A DNA stretch of 64,000 bases from Candidatus Aegiribacteria sp. MLS_C (GTDB lineage Bacteria; Fermentibacterota; Fermentibacteria; Fermentibacterales; JCC-6). Shown here in pieces: positions 49,239-59,186 of this stretch. Both the position numbers and the translations under genes were made by a program. Location of the stretch: the NCBI GenBank assembly GCA_002030045.1, contig LQBI01000002.1:186001-250000 (forward strand), read 5' to 3'. Numbering within the stretch: the first letter of the stretch is position 1; each line of letters starts with the position of its first letter. Below the pieces are notes generated by a model. The model was not told where the DNA came from, made no database searches, and saw nothing but the letters and a program-made list of their open reading frames with translations.

Positions 49239-50174
49239 ATGTTCGACATGGAAACTGGGAGGCGCATTACGATGCACAATGATGGATGGTCTCCGGCGTT
49301 CCTGGTCATCGGGGCCATGAAGGCCGCCTCCAGCTGGCTGCACGGCTGCCTCATTCGACATCCTGAACTGGCGGGTCCCATCGGCGAGAAGGAACTGCAT
49401 TTCTTTGACGAGCCGGCGAACTACCGCAGGGGCCTGGAGTACTACAGGTCGCTGTTCCCCGATCTTCCCGGCAGGGGTATGGGGGAGTCCACCCCCGCCT
49501 ACCTCCATGCACCGGATGTCCACAGCAGGGTCCACCGGGCTTTCCCTGACGTACGGATACTCGCCTCCCTGCGTGATCCGGCGGACAGGGCCTTCTCCCA
49601 CTACCGGTACTCACTCTTCGCCGCAGGCAGACTCTCGGTATTCCCCACCTTCGAGGATGCCCTGGACGGTACCGACGAACTGCTGGACTTCGGCAGGTAC
49701 GGGGCCCATATCTCCAGGTGGCTGACCCTCTTTTCCGGGGAAAGCATTCACCTGGTCCTGTACGAGGACATCAAGGAGGATCCCCTGGGTATCATGGAGG
49801 AAGCCTACCGTTTCCTCCGGTTGAAGGACACCGGTTTCAGGACGGACCATGCCACGGAGAAGTTCCACGTGACCGGCTCATGGAGACTGAAGGTCGCTAA
49901 TCCGGGCCTTTACAGGCAGGCTCTGAAGGTGAGCATGGCCCTGCGTAAGCTCCCTCTTCTCGACCGGATGCTAAGGAGGACAGGCATGATACGCTCGATC
50001 AGGAACATGCTGAGGAAGGGTTCCGAGAGAGTGAGGGACTTGAATTTCCGGGAACCCGTATACCTGCCAGAGACCAGGGCGAGGATCATCGAGGAGATGA
50101 GGGAGGACATCGGAGTTCTTGAGGGGATCCTTCGAAGGGACCTGAGTTCATGGAAGACCGTGGAGAGGGTTTGA
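49239..50174 (+). CDS. sulfotransferase
   Basis: A 311-residue PAPS-dependent sulfotransferase of the heparan N-sulfotransferase type. The 5'-phosphosulfate loop is LVIGAMKAASSWLHGCL, with Lys present but SGTT replaced by AASS. GEKELHFFDEP and GESTPAYL follow, and the 3'-phosphate site is ILASLRDPADRAFSHYRYSL. LVLYEDIKEDPLG and a basic C-terminal region complete the fold. It would sulfate a surface glycan or lipid; the acceptor is unknown. The ATG at 49239 is used; one at 49272 has a GGGAGG upstream and is equally possible. Confidence 0.88.
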   Translation: MFDMETGRRITMHNDGWSPAFLVIGAMKAASSWLHGCLIRHPELAGPIGEKELHFFDEPANYRRGLEYYRSLFPDLPGRGMGESTPAYLHAPDVHSRVHRAFPDVRILASLRDPADRAFSHYRYSLFAAGRLSVFPTFEDALDGTDELLDFGRYGAHISRWLTLFSGESIHLVLYEDIKEDPLGIMEEAYRFLRLKDTGFRTDHATEKFHVTGSWRLKVANPGLYRQALKVSMALRKLPLLDRMLRRTGMIRSIRNMLRKGSERVRDLNFREPVYLPETRARIIEEMREDIGVLEGILRRDLSSWKTVERV

Positions 50175-50220
50175 CGCTGGCAGGGATTCGATAGTGCAAG
50201 GGGTCCTACCCCGGGATACC

Positions 50221-50772
50221 TCAGATTTCCAGTGGCTTCCAGTTCAGGGTCAGCGTTCCCCACATATGTTCCATGTCAGGAAAATGCATCGTGAAACGTA
50301 CATCGATCAGGTCGGCGGGGTTCACACCAAGTGCCAGGCTGTACCCCAGTCCCTGCTTCTCCAGGTCCATCCTTTCGACACTCTCTCCCGTGAGGTTCTC
50401 AGTCCATTCCATGTACACGTAGTAGTAGCCGATACCGGCGGAGACGCTGAAAGCGGCCAGGTCCGCGACCAGGGCGGCGGTCCCGGCAACCAGGTCGCCG
50501 TCCAGGACATCGTATTCGGGGAAGCCCTGCGAGTCCTCGCCCGGCGGATGGCCCATGTCAAGCGCCAAACCGAAGCCAACTTCGGCCGAAAGGATGCTTC
50601 CGAAACGATGTTCGCCTGTTCCGCCGTAGTATATCCCCGGTCCCGGAGAAACCGGCGCACCATCGATGTCGCCGGGCAGGAGCACACCCAGACTGGGTCC
50701 GACCTTCAGTTCCACTCCGGCCGAAGCGGACATGATGAGGATAGGAATTAAGACAATCCCGTACTTTTTCAT
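50221..50772 (-). CDS. small outer-membrane beta-barrel-like protein
   Basis: A 183-residue protein with a signal peptide (MKKYGIVLIPILIMSASA). The mature part alternates hydrophobic and polar residues in about eight strands (VELKVGPSLGVLLPG, SILSAEVGFGLALDMG, FSVSAGIGYYYVYMEW, LGYSLALGVNPADLIDVRF) and ends in a strand close to an aromatic-containing terminus (WGTLTLNWKPLEI). This resembles small OmpW/OmpX-type barrels. No specific family is recognised. Isolated between the sulfotransferase and a lipoprotein gene. Confidence 0.6.
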   Translation of the reverse strand: MKKYGIVLIPILIMSASAGVELKVGPSLGVLLPGDIDGAPVSPGPGIYYGGTGEHRFGSILSAEVGFGLALDMGHPPGEDSQGFPEYDVLDGDLVAGTAALVADLAAFSVSAGIGYYYVYMEWTENLTGESVERMDLEKQGLGYSLALGVNPADLIDVRFTMHFPDMEHMWGTLTLNWKPLEI

Positions 50773-50875
50773 GCCGGAAGAATAATCAAGATGAAATGCT
50801 CAGGAAACTCCATCTCCAGTTGATTCGGCTCCGGCTTTTTCATATCTTGAAAGGCATCCGGAAGGAGGGAATGCC

Positions 50876-51994
50876 ATGGCCGTAGAGGAAAGGCATTTGA
50901 AGGGAGCGCTGGGTGGCCTGGCCGCGCTGACGGTTCTGACCCTTTTGACGGTCTCCTGCGGCGACGGGTCGACTTCCCCGGAGACCGGCTACCAGGTCAT
51001 ACCCGCCGAATCTCCGCAGCCGGCGGGCGGAAGGCTGCTGGGCATCGGCATCACCGAGAGCGAGGAGGGTTTCGAGACGTCGTTCAACAGGGCCATGGAG
51101 GCCGGACTGCAGGTTACCGAGATACTCCTGCCCTGGGACTCCATCGAAGTGTCAGAGGGAGTGTACCAGGACCCCATGGGCGGCGTGCTCCAGGCCATAG
51201 CATGGTTCGGCTTGTTCGACGTGGATGTCATGTTCAACATGGCCGTGCTGAACACCGTTCAGAACACGGTACCGGAGCACCTGTCGGGCTATGAGTGGGA
51301 TTCGCCGGAGATGGTCACGGCCTTCAACAGCATGGTGGACTGGGTGATGTCCCGGGTACCCTCGAACGTCACCGTTCTCTGCATCAACATAGGCAACGAG
51401 GTGGACCTGTGCCTTCCCGACGGGGAATGGGACGCCTACTGCGGTTTCGTCGATGCCACCGCTGAACACATAAGATCGAACTATCCCGCCGTGACCGTGG
51501 GAGTGAAGAACACCTTCACCAACGGGGTGATGGGTCCGGACCTCCAGCATGTTCAGCAGGTGAACCAGTATACTGACGTGGTGATGCTCACCTACTATCC
51601 TCAGGATGCCTCTTTCCAGGTACTCGACCCCGGGGATGTGCACGCCCACATGGACCTCATCGAGGATGCGTTCCCGGGAAGGGAGATATGGCTGAACGAG
51701 GCCGGCTACCAGTCGGGTTCGGAGTACTGCGGGAGTTCGCTCACGAAGCAGGCCGAGTTCTACCACGAGTTCTTCACCGCGTGGGACGGCCATTCGGACA
51801 GTATCAGGCTGGCTCTCTTCATATGGCTCCACGACATATCCGATGAACAGCTCCAGGAGTTCGAAGACTACTACGGGTTGTCCGACCCCGGCTTCCTGGA
51901 GTACCTGGCCACCCTTGGCCTTTGCTACCACGATGGCAGCACCAAGTACGCCTGGCTCCAGCTCCTGGAGGAGACGGGGGCGCGGGGCTGGTGA
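50876..51994 (+). CDS. TIM-barrel lipoprotein, probable clan-A glycoside hydrolase
   Basis: A 372-residue protein. N-terminal helix and lipobox (LTVSCGDG). The body looks like a (beta/alpha)8 barrel of glycosidase clan A. WDSIEVSEGVYQDPMGG is the classic strand-2 sequence. TVLCINIGNEVDLCLP carries the expected acid/base Glu, and EIWLNEAGYQSG the nucleophile Glu. VVMLTYYPQ and FIWLHDIS fill other strand ends. It is not close enough to name a family (GH53 or GH39/GH5-like). With the GH5 lipoprotein at 2.3-4.0 kb, it suggests use of external polysaccharides. Confidence 0.7.
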   Translation: MAVEERHLKGALGGLAALTVLTLLTVSCGDGSTSPETGYQVIPAESPQPAGGRLLGIGITESEEGFETSFNRAMEAGLQVTEILLPWDSIEVSEGVYQDPMGGVLQAIAWFGLFDVDVMFNMAVLNTVQNTVPEHLSGYEWDSPEMVTAFNSMVDWVMSRVPSNVTVLCINIGNEVDLCLPDGEWDAYCGFVDATAEHIRSNYPAVTVGVKNTFTNGVMGPDLQHVQQVNQYTDVVMLTYYPQDASFQVLDPGDVHAHMDLIEDAFPGREIWLNEAGYQSGSEYCGSSLTKQAEFYHEFFTAWDGHSDSIRLALFIWLHDISDEQLQEFEDYYGLSDPGFLEYLATLGLCYHDGSTKYAWLQLLEETGARGW

Positions 51995-52116
51995 AGGGAC
52001 CGGTTGCAGGCTAAGGTCCGACTGACAAATTCCATCCCCTGGTTCGAGGACCTTCGCGGGGCCCCGTCCAGGAACGGGAGTGGATCGCATCCATTCGCCA
52101 CGGGCTGGACCGGGAT

Positions 52117-53614
52117 TCAGTCGATCCTGTCCAGCCACTGCTCCATGTCGAAATCCGCCGAGTTCCTGGAATAGAACTCGAGTTTCTCGGGTGAGATCAG
52201 CAGGATGTCTGGCCCGATCTCCTCTATGTAACGGTCCAGGGTGCCGTTCCTTATGGCTTCGAAAGCCCTCTGGTTGACCACCCCGTCGAGATTCACGACG
52301 CTGTGCCGCGGAGGGCTGAAATACGAGAGGTAGCCGGCGTCGGTTGCTCCTATCACCAGCGGGTCCTCGGAACCGGTGCCCAGCTCCAAGGCCGATCCCA
52401 TCAGGTCGTCCGACTGCTGTGGGTAGTAGAACCCGTTTCCCAGCGTATAGAGGTTAAGTGCCAGCGCAGCCAGGAGAACTGCCGACATGCCCGCGGTCCC
52501 GGGGCGGCGGTCCCTGACCAGGTTGAGAAGCAGGAGAAGGAGGATGAACGGGAACACGGACATGTGCCAGACGGCGGATGCGATCCTGACGAACGTGTAG
52601 AAAGCAAGCAGCAGAACGGCGGGCAGCCACACGAAGACGGGGAACGCCCACCTCCTCCTGTTCCTGAACGAAAGCCATGCTGCTGCGGCTGCTGCGGCGA
52701 AGACCAGGAAGTCGCACCACAGGGGCACTATGGTCTCGAAATCCCCGGTCCTGTGGACCAGCGGCGAAACGAAGACCACCGCCAGCTTGTGGAACAGCCT
52801 TCCGGCATTGTAGAACCAGAACTTCGCCGACAGGGGAGAGACCATCGTGTGCCACCTGAAGTACGAGAGTGCGGTGCCGGACGACTGCACCGGCGACCCG
52901 AACCGTGTCCAGCACCAGATCAACCAGGGCGATGCCATCAGAAGGCTGACCAGTCCGGCGAGAAGGGTCCTGACGGCAGCCTTCACCGACCTTCGCCTCC
53001 AGAGGGACGAGGCCAAGGCCTGCGGCTATGAAGAACACCGAGTCCGTCCTGGTCAGGAAGAGGAGGCCGGAGACGATGCCCAGGTGCACGTAGGGAACGA
53101 TTCCGGGCCTGTGGTCATATGCGGTCCTGTGCAAACTGATGAAGAAGAGCACGAGACATAGGAGGAACAGCGGGGTCTCCAGGCCGCTGAGGTTCAGAAG
53201 GACCAGCCAAGGCAGGATCAGGTACAGGGCCATGCCCAGGTCCTGCAGTTCCTCCCGGAATCCGAGCCGCCGCAGGAAGCGCCTCAATAGAAGGGAAGCG
53301 GAGGCATTGATGACTGCGGATACCAGTAGCACCAGCAGTATGAGTCCCCCGAGGCCCGGTCGGAAGAGGACGTTCAGCCCTACGAGCAGCGCCATCCAGA
53401 GGGGATGGTACCCGTTGGTGGGCTCGCCGGCGCTCAGGACACTGCCGTTGCCTTCGGCGATGTTCCGGGAGATCTGGAGGTAGTAGAAGACATCGTCGGG
53501 CATCAGGCGCTGGATGTCCGGATAGAGGTTGAAGAAGAAATACAGGGCCACCGCCAGCTGGAAGACGGTCCCGGCCGCGAAGAAGAGCCTGCCCCTGCCG
53601 GTTCCCGGGATCAC
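52117..53614 (-). pseudogene. GT-C membrane glycosyltransferase (family 39-like), frameshifted
   Basis: Two overlapping frames make one ~498-residue membrane protein. The first (from 53614) has helix 1, then the acidic loop MPDDVFYYLQISRN with the catalytic-type Asp pair, several helices and VSGLLFLTRTDSVFFIAAG. Near 53018 the coding moves to the second frame, which continues ALASSLWRRRSVKAAVR, more helices (MSVFPFILLLLLLNLV) and a soluble tail to 52117. Deleting one G of GCAGGCC restores AAALASSLW. The full length is one base over a multiple of three. Such enzymes move a sugar from a polyprenyl phosphate to protein or lipid. It may be a true frameshift or an assembly error. Confidence 0.75.
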
Positions 53615-53936
53615 TCCGGCCCTCCCTGAAGGAAACCCGTTACTTTCATGCGTTCAATTTCCCCGGGCAGGCAGCCATGGCCATTCCAGATGCTCCGTCG
53701 GCATGAATTCATCAGTTACCGCCATCCTCTGACGCGCATCCGTGATTTGGGTTCTTGCCGGATCCGTCATCCCGGGACATTGCCCCGCGGTCGGCGGAGT
53801 ATCGCCTGTCCGGTCCGGACTTGCCCGCCCAGTATAAGACAAAGGCGGTGAGCCGTAAAGAAAACCAGCCAGGTCCCGGACGCCCCGGGGACCAACATCC
53901 CGATCCCTCTCGGCCCTGCAGCTGGATCGACTCAGC
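53615..53936. other. intergenic gap without recognised gene
   Basis: About 320 bp between the frameshifted glycosyltransferase and a secreted protein gene. I see no coding frame with family features. It holds a 10-bp palindrome ATGAATTCAT near 53704 and GC-rich short inverted repeats, none followed by a T-run. Confidence 0.5.
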
Positions 53937-55346
53937 TCAGCGCAGGATGGTCAGGCGGGCGATGTCCCGGTCCGTTCCGTCAAATGCAAGGACACTGTAG
54001 ACTCCCGGGGGAAGGTCCGAGACATCCTCCTCGAACAGCGTGGACCAGCCTTCCCGGGACTCCGGAAGGCATTCTCTCACCAGCCGTCCGGCAACATCGA
54101 AGAAGTACAGTCCCACGGGCATGCCGGAAGCGGATGCCACCGTCAGGCTGATGCTCCGGTCCGCCGGGTTGGGAGATACGCCGGTAATGGTGAGCGGCCC
54201 CGGGCTTTCCGGTCCCTGACCTCCCGTCCCGGTGGAGTCCCCGTACCACGCAAGCCTGAGCTGGCCTATGGTCTCCTCGTTGTAGACTATGAACGGATTC
54301 CCGTTGCCGTCCAGGGCGATGTCCGGCTGAGTCCCCACCACGCCCAGGGAGTCCAGTGTCATGGTGTTCCAGGAGGAGCCCGATCCCCAGGCATATCTGA
54401 GGTCGTCGTTCTGGGAATCGTGGTAGGCCACATGATTGACACCTGCGGCGTCCACGGCCAGGGCGCAGTAGTATCTGGCCTCATGGGCCGGATCGATCTG
54501 ATCTGACTCCCATGTGGAACCGTTGTAGGTCTGTATCATGAGGTCGTTCAGCGACTGGTACACGATCCGTGGAAGACCGCTGCCGTCCAGGGCTATGTCG
54601 GTGTCGTCGCCGTCGGAGTCTCCCAGGTTCGTTCCGGTCCATGATGATCCGGTGTAAGTCGTGTGGTAGAGCCTTATGTAGGGATCCTGGTTCCCCTCCC
54701 AGCCGGTCCAGATGTTGTACTGCGCGAGATGGGGCACGCCGGAGGAACTGAGAGCAAGTGAAACAGCCGTGCACAGTGCCCCGTCGCCGAACCACCATAC
54801 TATCTCGTTCTCCCAGTATGAACCGTTCTGGTAGATATGGTGGAGATCCTTTTCCGCCATGGCGTTCCCTTTGTAGTAGATGACGTGAGCGTTGCCGTAA
54901 CTGTCCGTCTCGAGATCGTAGAGCTTTCCCCAGTCGGTGTCCGTAAGGAAATCCTCTATCTGCCAGCCGCCGCCTCCATCCGGGGTCGCAAGGCTCAGCG
55001 TGTACGGATGCGAACCGGTCTGGTAGACGATAAGCGGATCGTTCCCGTCAAGGGCGAGGAAGCAGTACTCGAAGTCATCGTAGGATTCAATGGTACTGTA
55101 TCGCCAGCAGAAGCCGTCGAAGTTGGCGTACTCGACGCTCCTGATCTGGGTTGAGGCATCGGTCCGCATCCAGGCCACATGCGGATAGCCCTGTAGATCG
55201 ATCCTGATGGTGGGGTCCGTCTGGAGTATCCCGGTGTCTATGGTGTCGATGTTCCAGCAGTCCCTGGAGCCGTTCATGTACCATCCGGCTCCCTGTGAGA
55301 GCACCGGACCGGCCGTCAGAAGAATGATCGCTATCGTTCTCGCCAT
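53937..55346 (-). CDS. secreted propeller-like protein with sorting module
   Basis: A 469-residue exported protein. Signal peptide MARTIAIILLTAGPVLSQG. The middle has about seven or eight repeats with the theme 'iaLDgnGnPhivYq', for example IRIDLQGYPHVAWM, IALDGSGLPRIVYQ, LAVDAAGVNHVAYHD and IALDGNGNPFIVYNE. This is as in BNR/sialidase-like or FG-GAP-like propellers without Asp boxes. The end is a FlgD-type module: ITGVSPNPADRSIS, FFDVAGRLVREC and GVYSVLAFDG. No catalytic residues are seen. It is probably a surface or secreted binding protein. Confidence 0.78.
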   Translation of the reverse strand: MARTIAIILLTAGPVLSQGAGWYMNGSRDCWNIDTIDTGILQTDPTIRIDLQGYPHVAWMRTDASTQIRSVEYANFDGFCWRYSTIESYDDFEYCFLALDGNDPLIVYQTGSHPYTLSLATPDGGGGWQIEDFLTDTDWGKLYDLETDSYGNAHVIYYKGNAMAEKDLHHIYQNGSYWENEIVWWFGDGALCTAVSLALSSSGVPHLAQYNIWTGWEGNQDPYIRLYHTTYTGSSWTGTNLGDSDGDDTDIALDGSGLPRIVYQSLNDLMIQTYNGSTWESDQIDPAHEARYYCALAVDAAGVNHVAYHDSQNDDLRYAWGSGSSWNTMTLDSLGVVGTQPDIALDGNGNPFIVYNEETIGQLRLAWYGDSTGTGGQGPESPGPLTITGVSPNPADRSISLTVASASGMPVGLYFFDVAGRLVRECLPESREGWSTLFEEDVSDLPPGVYSVLAFDGTDRDIARLTILR

Positions 55347-55935
55347 TGTATCCCCCCAGTCACATTAAACGATGCTGCATTTCAAGATAACCTCACGGCA
55401 GGAATTCGGCAAGACACGGCGGGAACAGACAGATGACGGCTTCTTCCGGATTATCGGGTATAACACCTTCCATGGGGGGACCGTAAGGGAGAGATATTCG
55501 TCTCGGATAAGAGGTAGCAAACTAGCCTTCATACCCCCGACTCCATATCTTACATGCTTTTATCGACAACTTCAGGGAAGTTCGAAGGCACCTCTGCGGG
55601 CACATCTCCTGATCCTTCGATCGTTGCTGAAACAGCCTTGAAATCCCGGGAACAGCATCAGTAATGGCAGGGAAACTTGCCGGGTGGCGGTGAAGCATCC
55701 CACCCCCAGATCGAGTCAAGATCAAGCACGAATATCCCTCCGGAGGCTGGTTAGGTGAGGGACCATGCCTATAGACTCCGCCTCATTGATGCAGGCTGCT
55801 GCATCCTTCCGGCATAAGAGTTCCAACCAAGTAAGGATGACTGGCCGTCTGTCCGGGGGTTGGGACACCTTCATATGCTGGATGCAAGTGCTATCCCGGA
55901 AGGATCCATACTAGCCCGCAAAACTCACCAGCATA
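55347..55935. other. gene-poor stretch before IS1380 remnant
   Basis: About 590 bp with short open frames only and no recognisable protein similarity. Composition becomes more AT-rich from about 55.35 kb. It marks the left edge of the mobile-element mosaic. Confidence 0.5.
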
Positions 55936-55964
55936 TTGAGAGAGGCCCTTCAAAGTAGTATAAT
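55936..55964 (+). promoter_or_regulatory. promoter of the IS1380-like transposase
   Basis: TTGAGA, a 17-bp spacer and TATAAT lie about 43 bp before the transposase ATG, followed by an AAGGAGGG ribosome site. Five of six and six of six consensus bases at ideal spacing. Confidence 0.7.
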
Positions 55965-56006
55965 AGTCTCTGTAAGAAGAACTTACCAACTACCAAGGAG
56001 GGCCCC

Positions 56007-56655
56007 ATGTCTAAACAGTCTGTTTCAAATAATACACAACTTTCATTCGAATTCCAAGGGCTGGATAAACGGAGATTCGTTACTGATTTCGAAGGAGGCA
56101 ACATTACCTCCGACGGAGGTGCCGTTCTCCTTCGTGAAGTTGACCAGAGGCTTGGTATATGTGAGAGACTTGCCGACTGCTTCATGGATTACCGGGAAAA
56201 GCATCGCATTGATCATTCCATTGTTGAACTGCTTCGCCAGAGGATATTCGGGATAGCACTGGGCTACGAAGATCTGAACGATCACGATGAGTTACGTACT
56301 GATCCCGGCTATGCGGCGATAGTCGGGAAGTCTGACCCCACCGGTTCGGACCGTTCCAGGGATCGCGACCGCGGTTATGCGCTTGCTGGCAGCAGTACGT
56401 TGAACCGCTTCGAGTTGGGTTCGGAGGACGGGAGTGCTTCTAATCGCTACAGGAAGATCGTTGGGGAGTTCTCTGAGATCGAGGATCTCGTAACGGAACT
56501 GTCCCTTGAGCAGATGGCTCTTGAGGGAGCGCCACCGGTGCTCTTCATAGACGCGGATGCCACTGATGATCCTCTCCATGGGAGACAGGAGGGCCGCTTC
56601 TTCCATGGATACTACGATTCTTACTGTTACCTTCCCCTTTACATCTTCGCAGGAG
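56007..56655 (+). mobile_element. IS1380-family transposase, 3'-truncated
   Basis: About 216 residues of a group-1 DDE transposase: FEFQGLDKRRFVTDFEGGNI at the start, TSDGGAVLLREVDQRLGI, SSTLNRFELG, and the first catalytic Asp in VLFIDADATDDPLHGRQEG, then FHGYYDSYCYLPLYIF. IS1380 proteins run to about 430-470 residues; here similarity ends at about 56655, where the sequence switches to the inside of an unrelated minus-strand gene. The remaining Asp/Glu residues are gone, so it is inactive. The open frame runs by chance to 56777. Promoter and ribosome site are intact. Confidence 0.85.
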
Positions 56656-56891
56656 GTCGAAGTGTCCCAACCGTAGCTGATATAGTAGTCACGAAGCTGG
56701 ATCGCGCCAGTTCTGATATCCCAAATAACAGGCATGTATGTAAGAGTATCGAACTCCGTACTAGAAATATTGTCTAGGTAGATGAAGTTGTTGCCGTGTC
56801 TTTCATAGAAGTTCGTTGCATGAGACGGTAGAGTTACGAGGACAGCAAGGATAAAGATGTACTTGAAATACGCAGTTTTGTAAACAGTCAT
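56652..56891 (-). pseudogene. 5' fragment of a secreted protein cut by the IS1380 junction
   Basis: About 80 codons remain: an N-terminus with a hydrophobic signal (YKTAYFKYIFILAVLVTLPS), then NFYERHGNNFIYLDNISS and PVIWDIRTGAIQLRDYY. After GWDTSTS the frame enters the antisense of the transposase and loses sense. The gene was broken by insertion followed by deletion, since neither the rest of the gene nor the right IS end is present here. No family recognised. Confidence 0.6.
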
Positions 56892-56993
56892 AATACCCCC
56901 CCTATTTAATTAAACTGTCGCTATTCAAGAATACCTCATTGCCAACCCTGCTGCAAGTGGTTAACTTCAATATAGAAATGGAGCGTTACTTGT

Positions 56994-58622
56994 ATGAGGC
57001 ATTCTATTCCACATCTGGTAATGATAACAGCTCTAGTCACTGCAGATACCCTTAACGTCCCTTCGGAATACTCAAGTATATTCTCTGCAATTGGCGCGGC
57101 TCAGAACGGTGACACTGTTTTAGTTGCACCGGGTAATTACAATGGCGGCTTTGGCTTCCAGGGCAAGAACATTGTTGTGAGAAGTAGTCTGGGCATGTGG
57201 CACACCTATCTAGAGTCACCCTTTGCTGATTGGCACTGCGTGATGTTCACAGAGGGAGAGGACAGCACTGCAGTTCTTGAGGGTTTCAGCATCACCAACG
57301 GTAACTTCGATGGAGATGGTTCCTTCACAAAGGATCCTCCGGATCATGGCGGTGGGATATACATCACAAACTCTTCGCCAACAATCAGGGACTGTAGAAT
57401 TATCAACTGTTTTGCCCGAAGCGGAGCGGGAATATACGTTTCAAATTCCAGCTCATTGATTGAGAATTGCACACTGAGCGGCAATCATGCTTACGATGGA
57501 TCAGGTGGTGGCATGTCTGCTGGAGGTATTAGGATTACGGATAGCCCTTTCCGTGTTTATTCCTGTACTATCAATGGCAATGAGAGTGATGTCAGCGGTG
57601 GTCTGTCTATTACACATCAAAATACCGAAATCATCAATAACACGATCGTTGAAAACATTGGAGGAACAGGACAGGGGGCAGGGGGAATCGGGATAAACAG
57701 TCCTAGCACTCTACTATATGGGAACTATATCGCATTCAATGACGGTGCAACTGGTGGAGGGGTAAGTATATCGGGTGGATCTCCTGTCCTGATGGGGAAC
57801 GTTATCGTTGAGAATACTGCTGGCCATGGTGGAGGGATACATGAAACCTCAATCGGAACTGTAGTCCTTAACAACAATACTATTGCTTTCAATAAAGCGA
57901 ATACTACAGATGGTTGGGGTGGTGGTTTGTTATCATGGAAAGATTCAATCAACATTAGTAATTGTGTATTCTATGGGAATACAGGCGCTTATGGTTCTCA
58001 ATTATGTGTTGCCGGGGGATGGATAATCACAATTACTGATATCAGCTACAGTAATGTTCAATATGGCCAGAATATGATATATACTGATTCCTTCAGTGTT
58101 CTCAACTGGGGTTCCGGCAACATCGACACCGATCCCCTGTTCGAGACAGGACCTCTGTGTGATTATCACCTGTCATTGAGCTCCCCTTGCATCGATGCGG
58201 GTAATCCTGCTTCCGAGTACAACGATCCAGAAGATCCCTTCAATCCGGGCAATGCCTTGTGGCCCGCGATGGGTAATCTTCGGAATGACATGGGAGCCTT
58301 CGGAGGTGGAGGAGTCAACTACTGGTTGTCTTTGGAAGAGGAAGAAACATCATTCGAAGTGGGAACTTTGCCTTTGCATACTTTTCCCAATCCTTTCAAA
58401 TCATCGTGTACAGTGTCCTATCAGTTGAGTGAACCTTCAAGGGTGAGTTTATCTGTTTTCGATATATCGGGAAGACTGGTCAAGACTCTGGCTGATGAGT
58501 ATGTTCTTTCAGGACAGCACACTGAGTGTTTTGATGCGTCTGATCTCTGTCCGGGAGTGTATCTGATAAGGATCGTTGCTGGTGGTGCCTCGGCTTCGCA
58601 GAGATGTGTGGTCGTGAGATAG
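56994..58622 (+). CDS. secreted right-handed beta-helix protein with sorting module
   Basis: A 542-residue protein, with start ATG after an AT-rich gap. The N-terminus is hydrophobic (IPHLVMITALVTADTLNV). The repeats are of parallel beta-helix/polymorphic membrane protein type: GGGIYITNSSPTIRDCRI, GAGIYVSNSSSLIENCTL, GGVSISGGSPVLMGNVIV, GGGIHETSIGTVVLNNNTI and others at ~25-residue spacing. The last ~85 residues are a FlgD-like module (LHTFPNPFKSS, FDISGRLVKTL, GVYLIRIV). Codon use is more AT-rich than the flanking genome, suggesting acquisition. It is probably a surface polysaccharide-binding protein or adhesin; no lyase motif is evident. Confidence 0.82.
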   Translation: MRHSIPHLVMITALVTADTLNVPSEYSSIFSAIGAAQNGDTVLVAPGNYNGGFGFQGKNIVVRSSLGMWHTYLESPFADWHCVMFTEGEDSTAVLEGFSITNGNFDGDGSFTKDPPDHGGGIYITNSSPTIRDCRIINCFARSGAGIYVSNSSSLIENCTLSGNHAYDGSGGGMSAGGIRITDSPFRVYSCTINGNESDVSGGLSITHQNTEIINNTIVENIGGTGQGAGGIGINSPSTLLYGNYIAFNDGATGGGVSISGGSPVLMGNVIVENTAGHGGGIHETSIGTVVLNNNTIAFNKANTTDGWGGGLLSWKDSINISNCVFYGNTGAYGSQLCVAGGWIITITDISYSNVQYGQNMIYTDSFSVLNWGSGNIDTDPLFETGPLCDYHLSLSSPCIDAGNPASEYNDPEDPFNPGNALWPAMGNLRNDMGAFGGGGVNYWLSLEEEETSFEVGTLPLHTFPNPFKSSCTVSYQLSEPSRVSLSVFDISGRLVKTLADEYVLSGQHTECFDASDLCPGVYLIRIVAGGASASQRCVVVR

Positions 58623-58633
58623 GGCTTTTATAG

Positions 58634-58967
58634 TGTGACCAGCCCCCATGTTTCCCTCCACTTTCTAAGAAAGCTTCGGGACGGTTTCACGTGTGCATAT
58701 TGCATGGTTCCATGCCCTTGGGTCAAGGGCACTCTTCGTCTCAGGAGCAGGAGGTCTGTACTCCAGTGAGCTATGCGGCCTGAAGCGGTTGTACTCCTGC
58801 CTCCACATCTCAACAAGCACCTTCGCCTCAGTCAGCGTATCGAAGATCTCGCAGTTCAGCAGCTCATCCCTGAGCTTGCCATTGAAGGATTCGATGTACC
58901 CGTTCTCCCGGGGTGATCCAGGTTCAATGAACAATGTCTTGACTCCAAGATCTCTAAGCCTGCCAGC
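58634..58967 (-). mobile_element. IS3-family transposase C-terminal fragment
   Basis: About 100 codons of an OrfB-type integrase core: RDLGVKTLFIEPGSPRENGY, IESFNGKLRDELLN with the catalytic Glu, and RQEYNRFRPHSSLEYRPPAP. The N-terminal part is missing; at about 58965 the sequence changes abruptly. TGACCAGCCCCCATG near 58636 looks like the outer terminal repeat of an IS3 element and lies just 13 bp after the stop of the beta-helix gene. An inactive remnant. Confidence 0.85.
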
Positions 58968-58989
58968 GCATGGGTGCTTTCGAACTCTT

Positions 58990-59160
58990 CGAACTCGTGG
59001 GTAATCGCCGATCTGGAGGGCAAACAGAGGTTACAGCAGGCCCTGTTCCCGGAGGGTTTGAGGTACATTCCGGAGAAGGATTATTGGAACCCATGTAATG
59101 CAAAAGCCTTCAACGTTATGGAGACGCTGAAGGCCGATTCATCAAAGGTGGCTGGCGGGC
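58990..59160 (+). pseudogene. possible recombinase C-terminal remnant
   Basis: A short frame reads LEGKQRLQQALFPEGLRYIP, then EKDYWNPCNAKAFNVMETLK. This resembles the extreme C-terminus of large serine recombinases, though the match is short. It lacks any start or upstream domain and follows directly on the IS3 junction. It runs into the copied tRNA-Gln 3' end at 59149. Confidence 0.4.
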
Positions 59161-59168
59161 AGGGATTC
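59149..59168. repeat. 20-bp copy of the tRNA-Gln 3' end
   Basis: Identical over 20 bp to 61872-61891, the 3' end (CCA, acceptor strand and part of the T arm) of the tRNA-Gln gene. It is followed by CCTTCGACAAGCTCAGGG, a near-palindromic motif. Such tRNA 3' copies are usual at integration sites. A degenerate third copy lies at about 61738-61755. Confidence 0.8.
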
Positions 59169-59186
59169 CCTTCGACAAGCTCAGGG

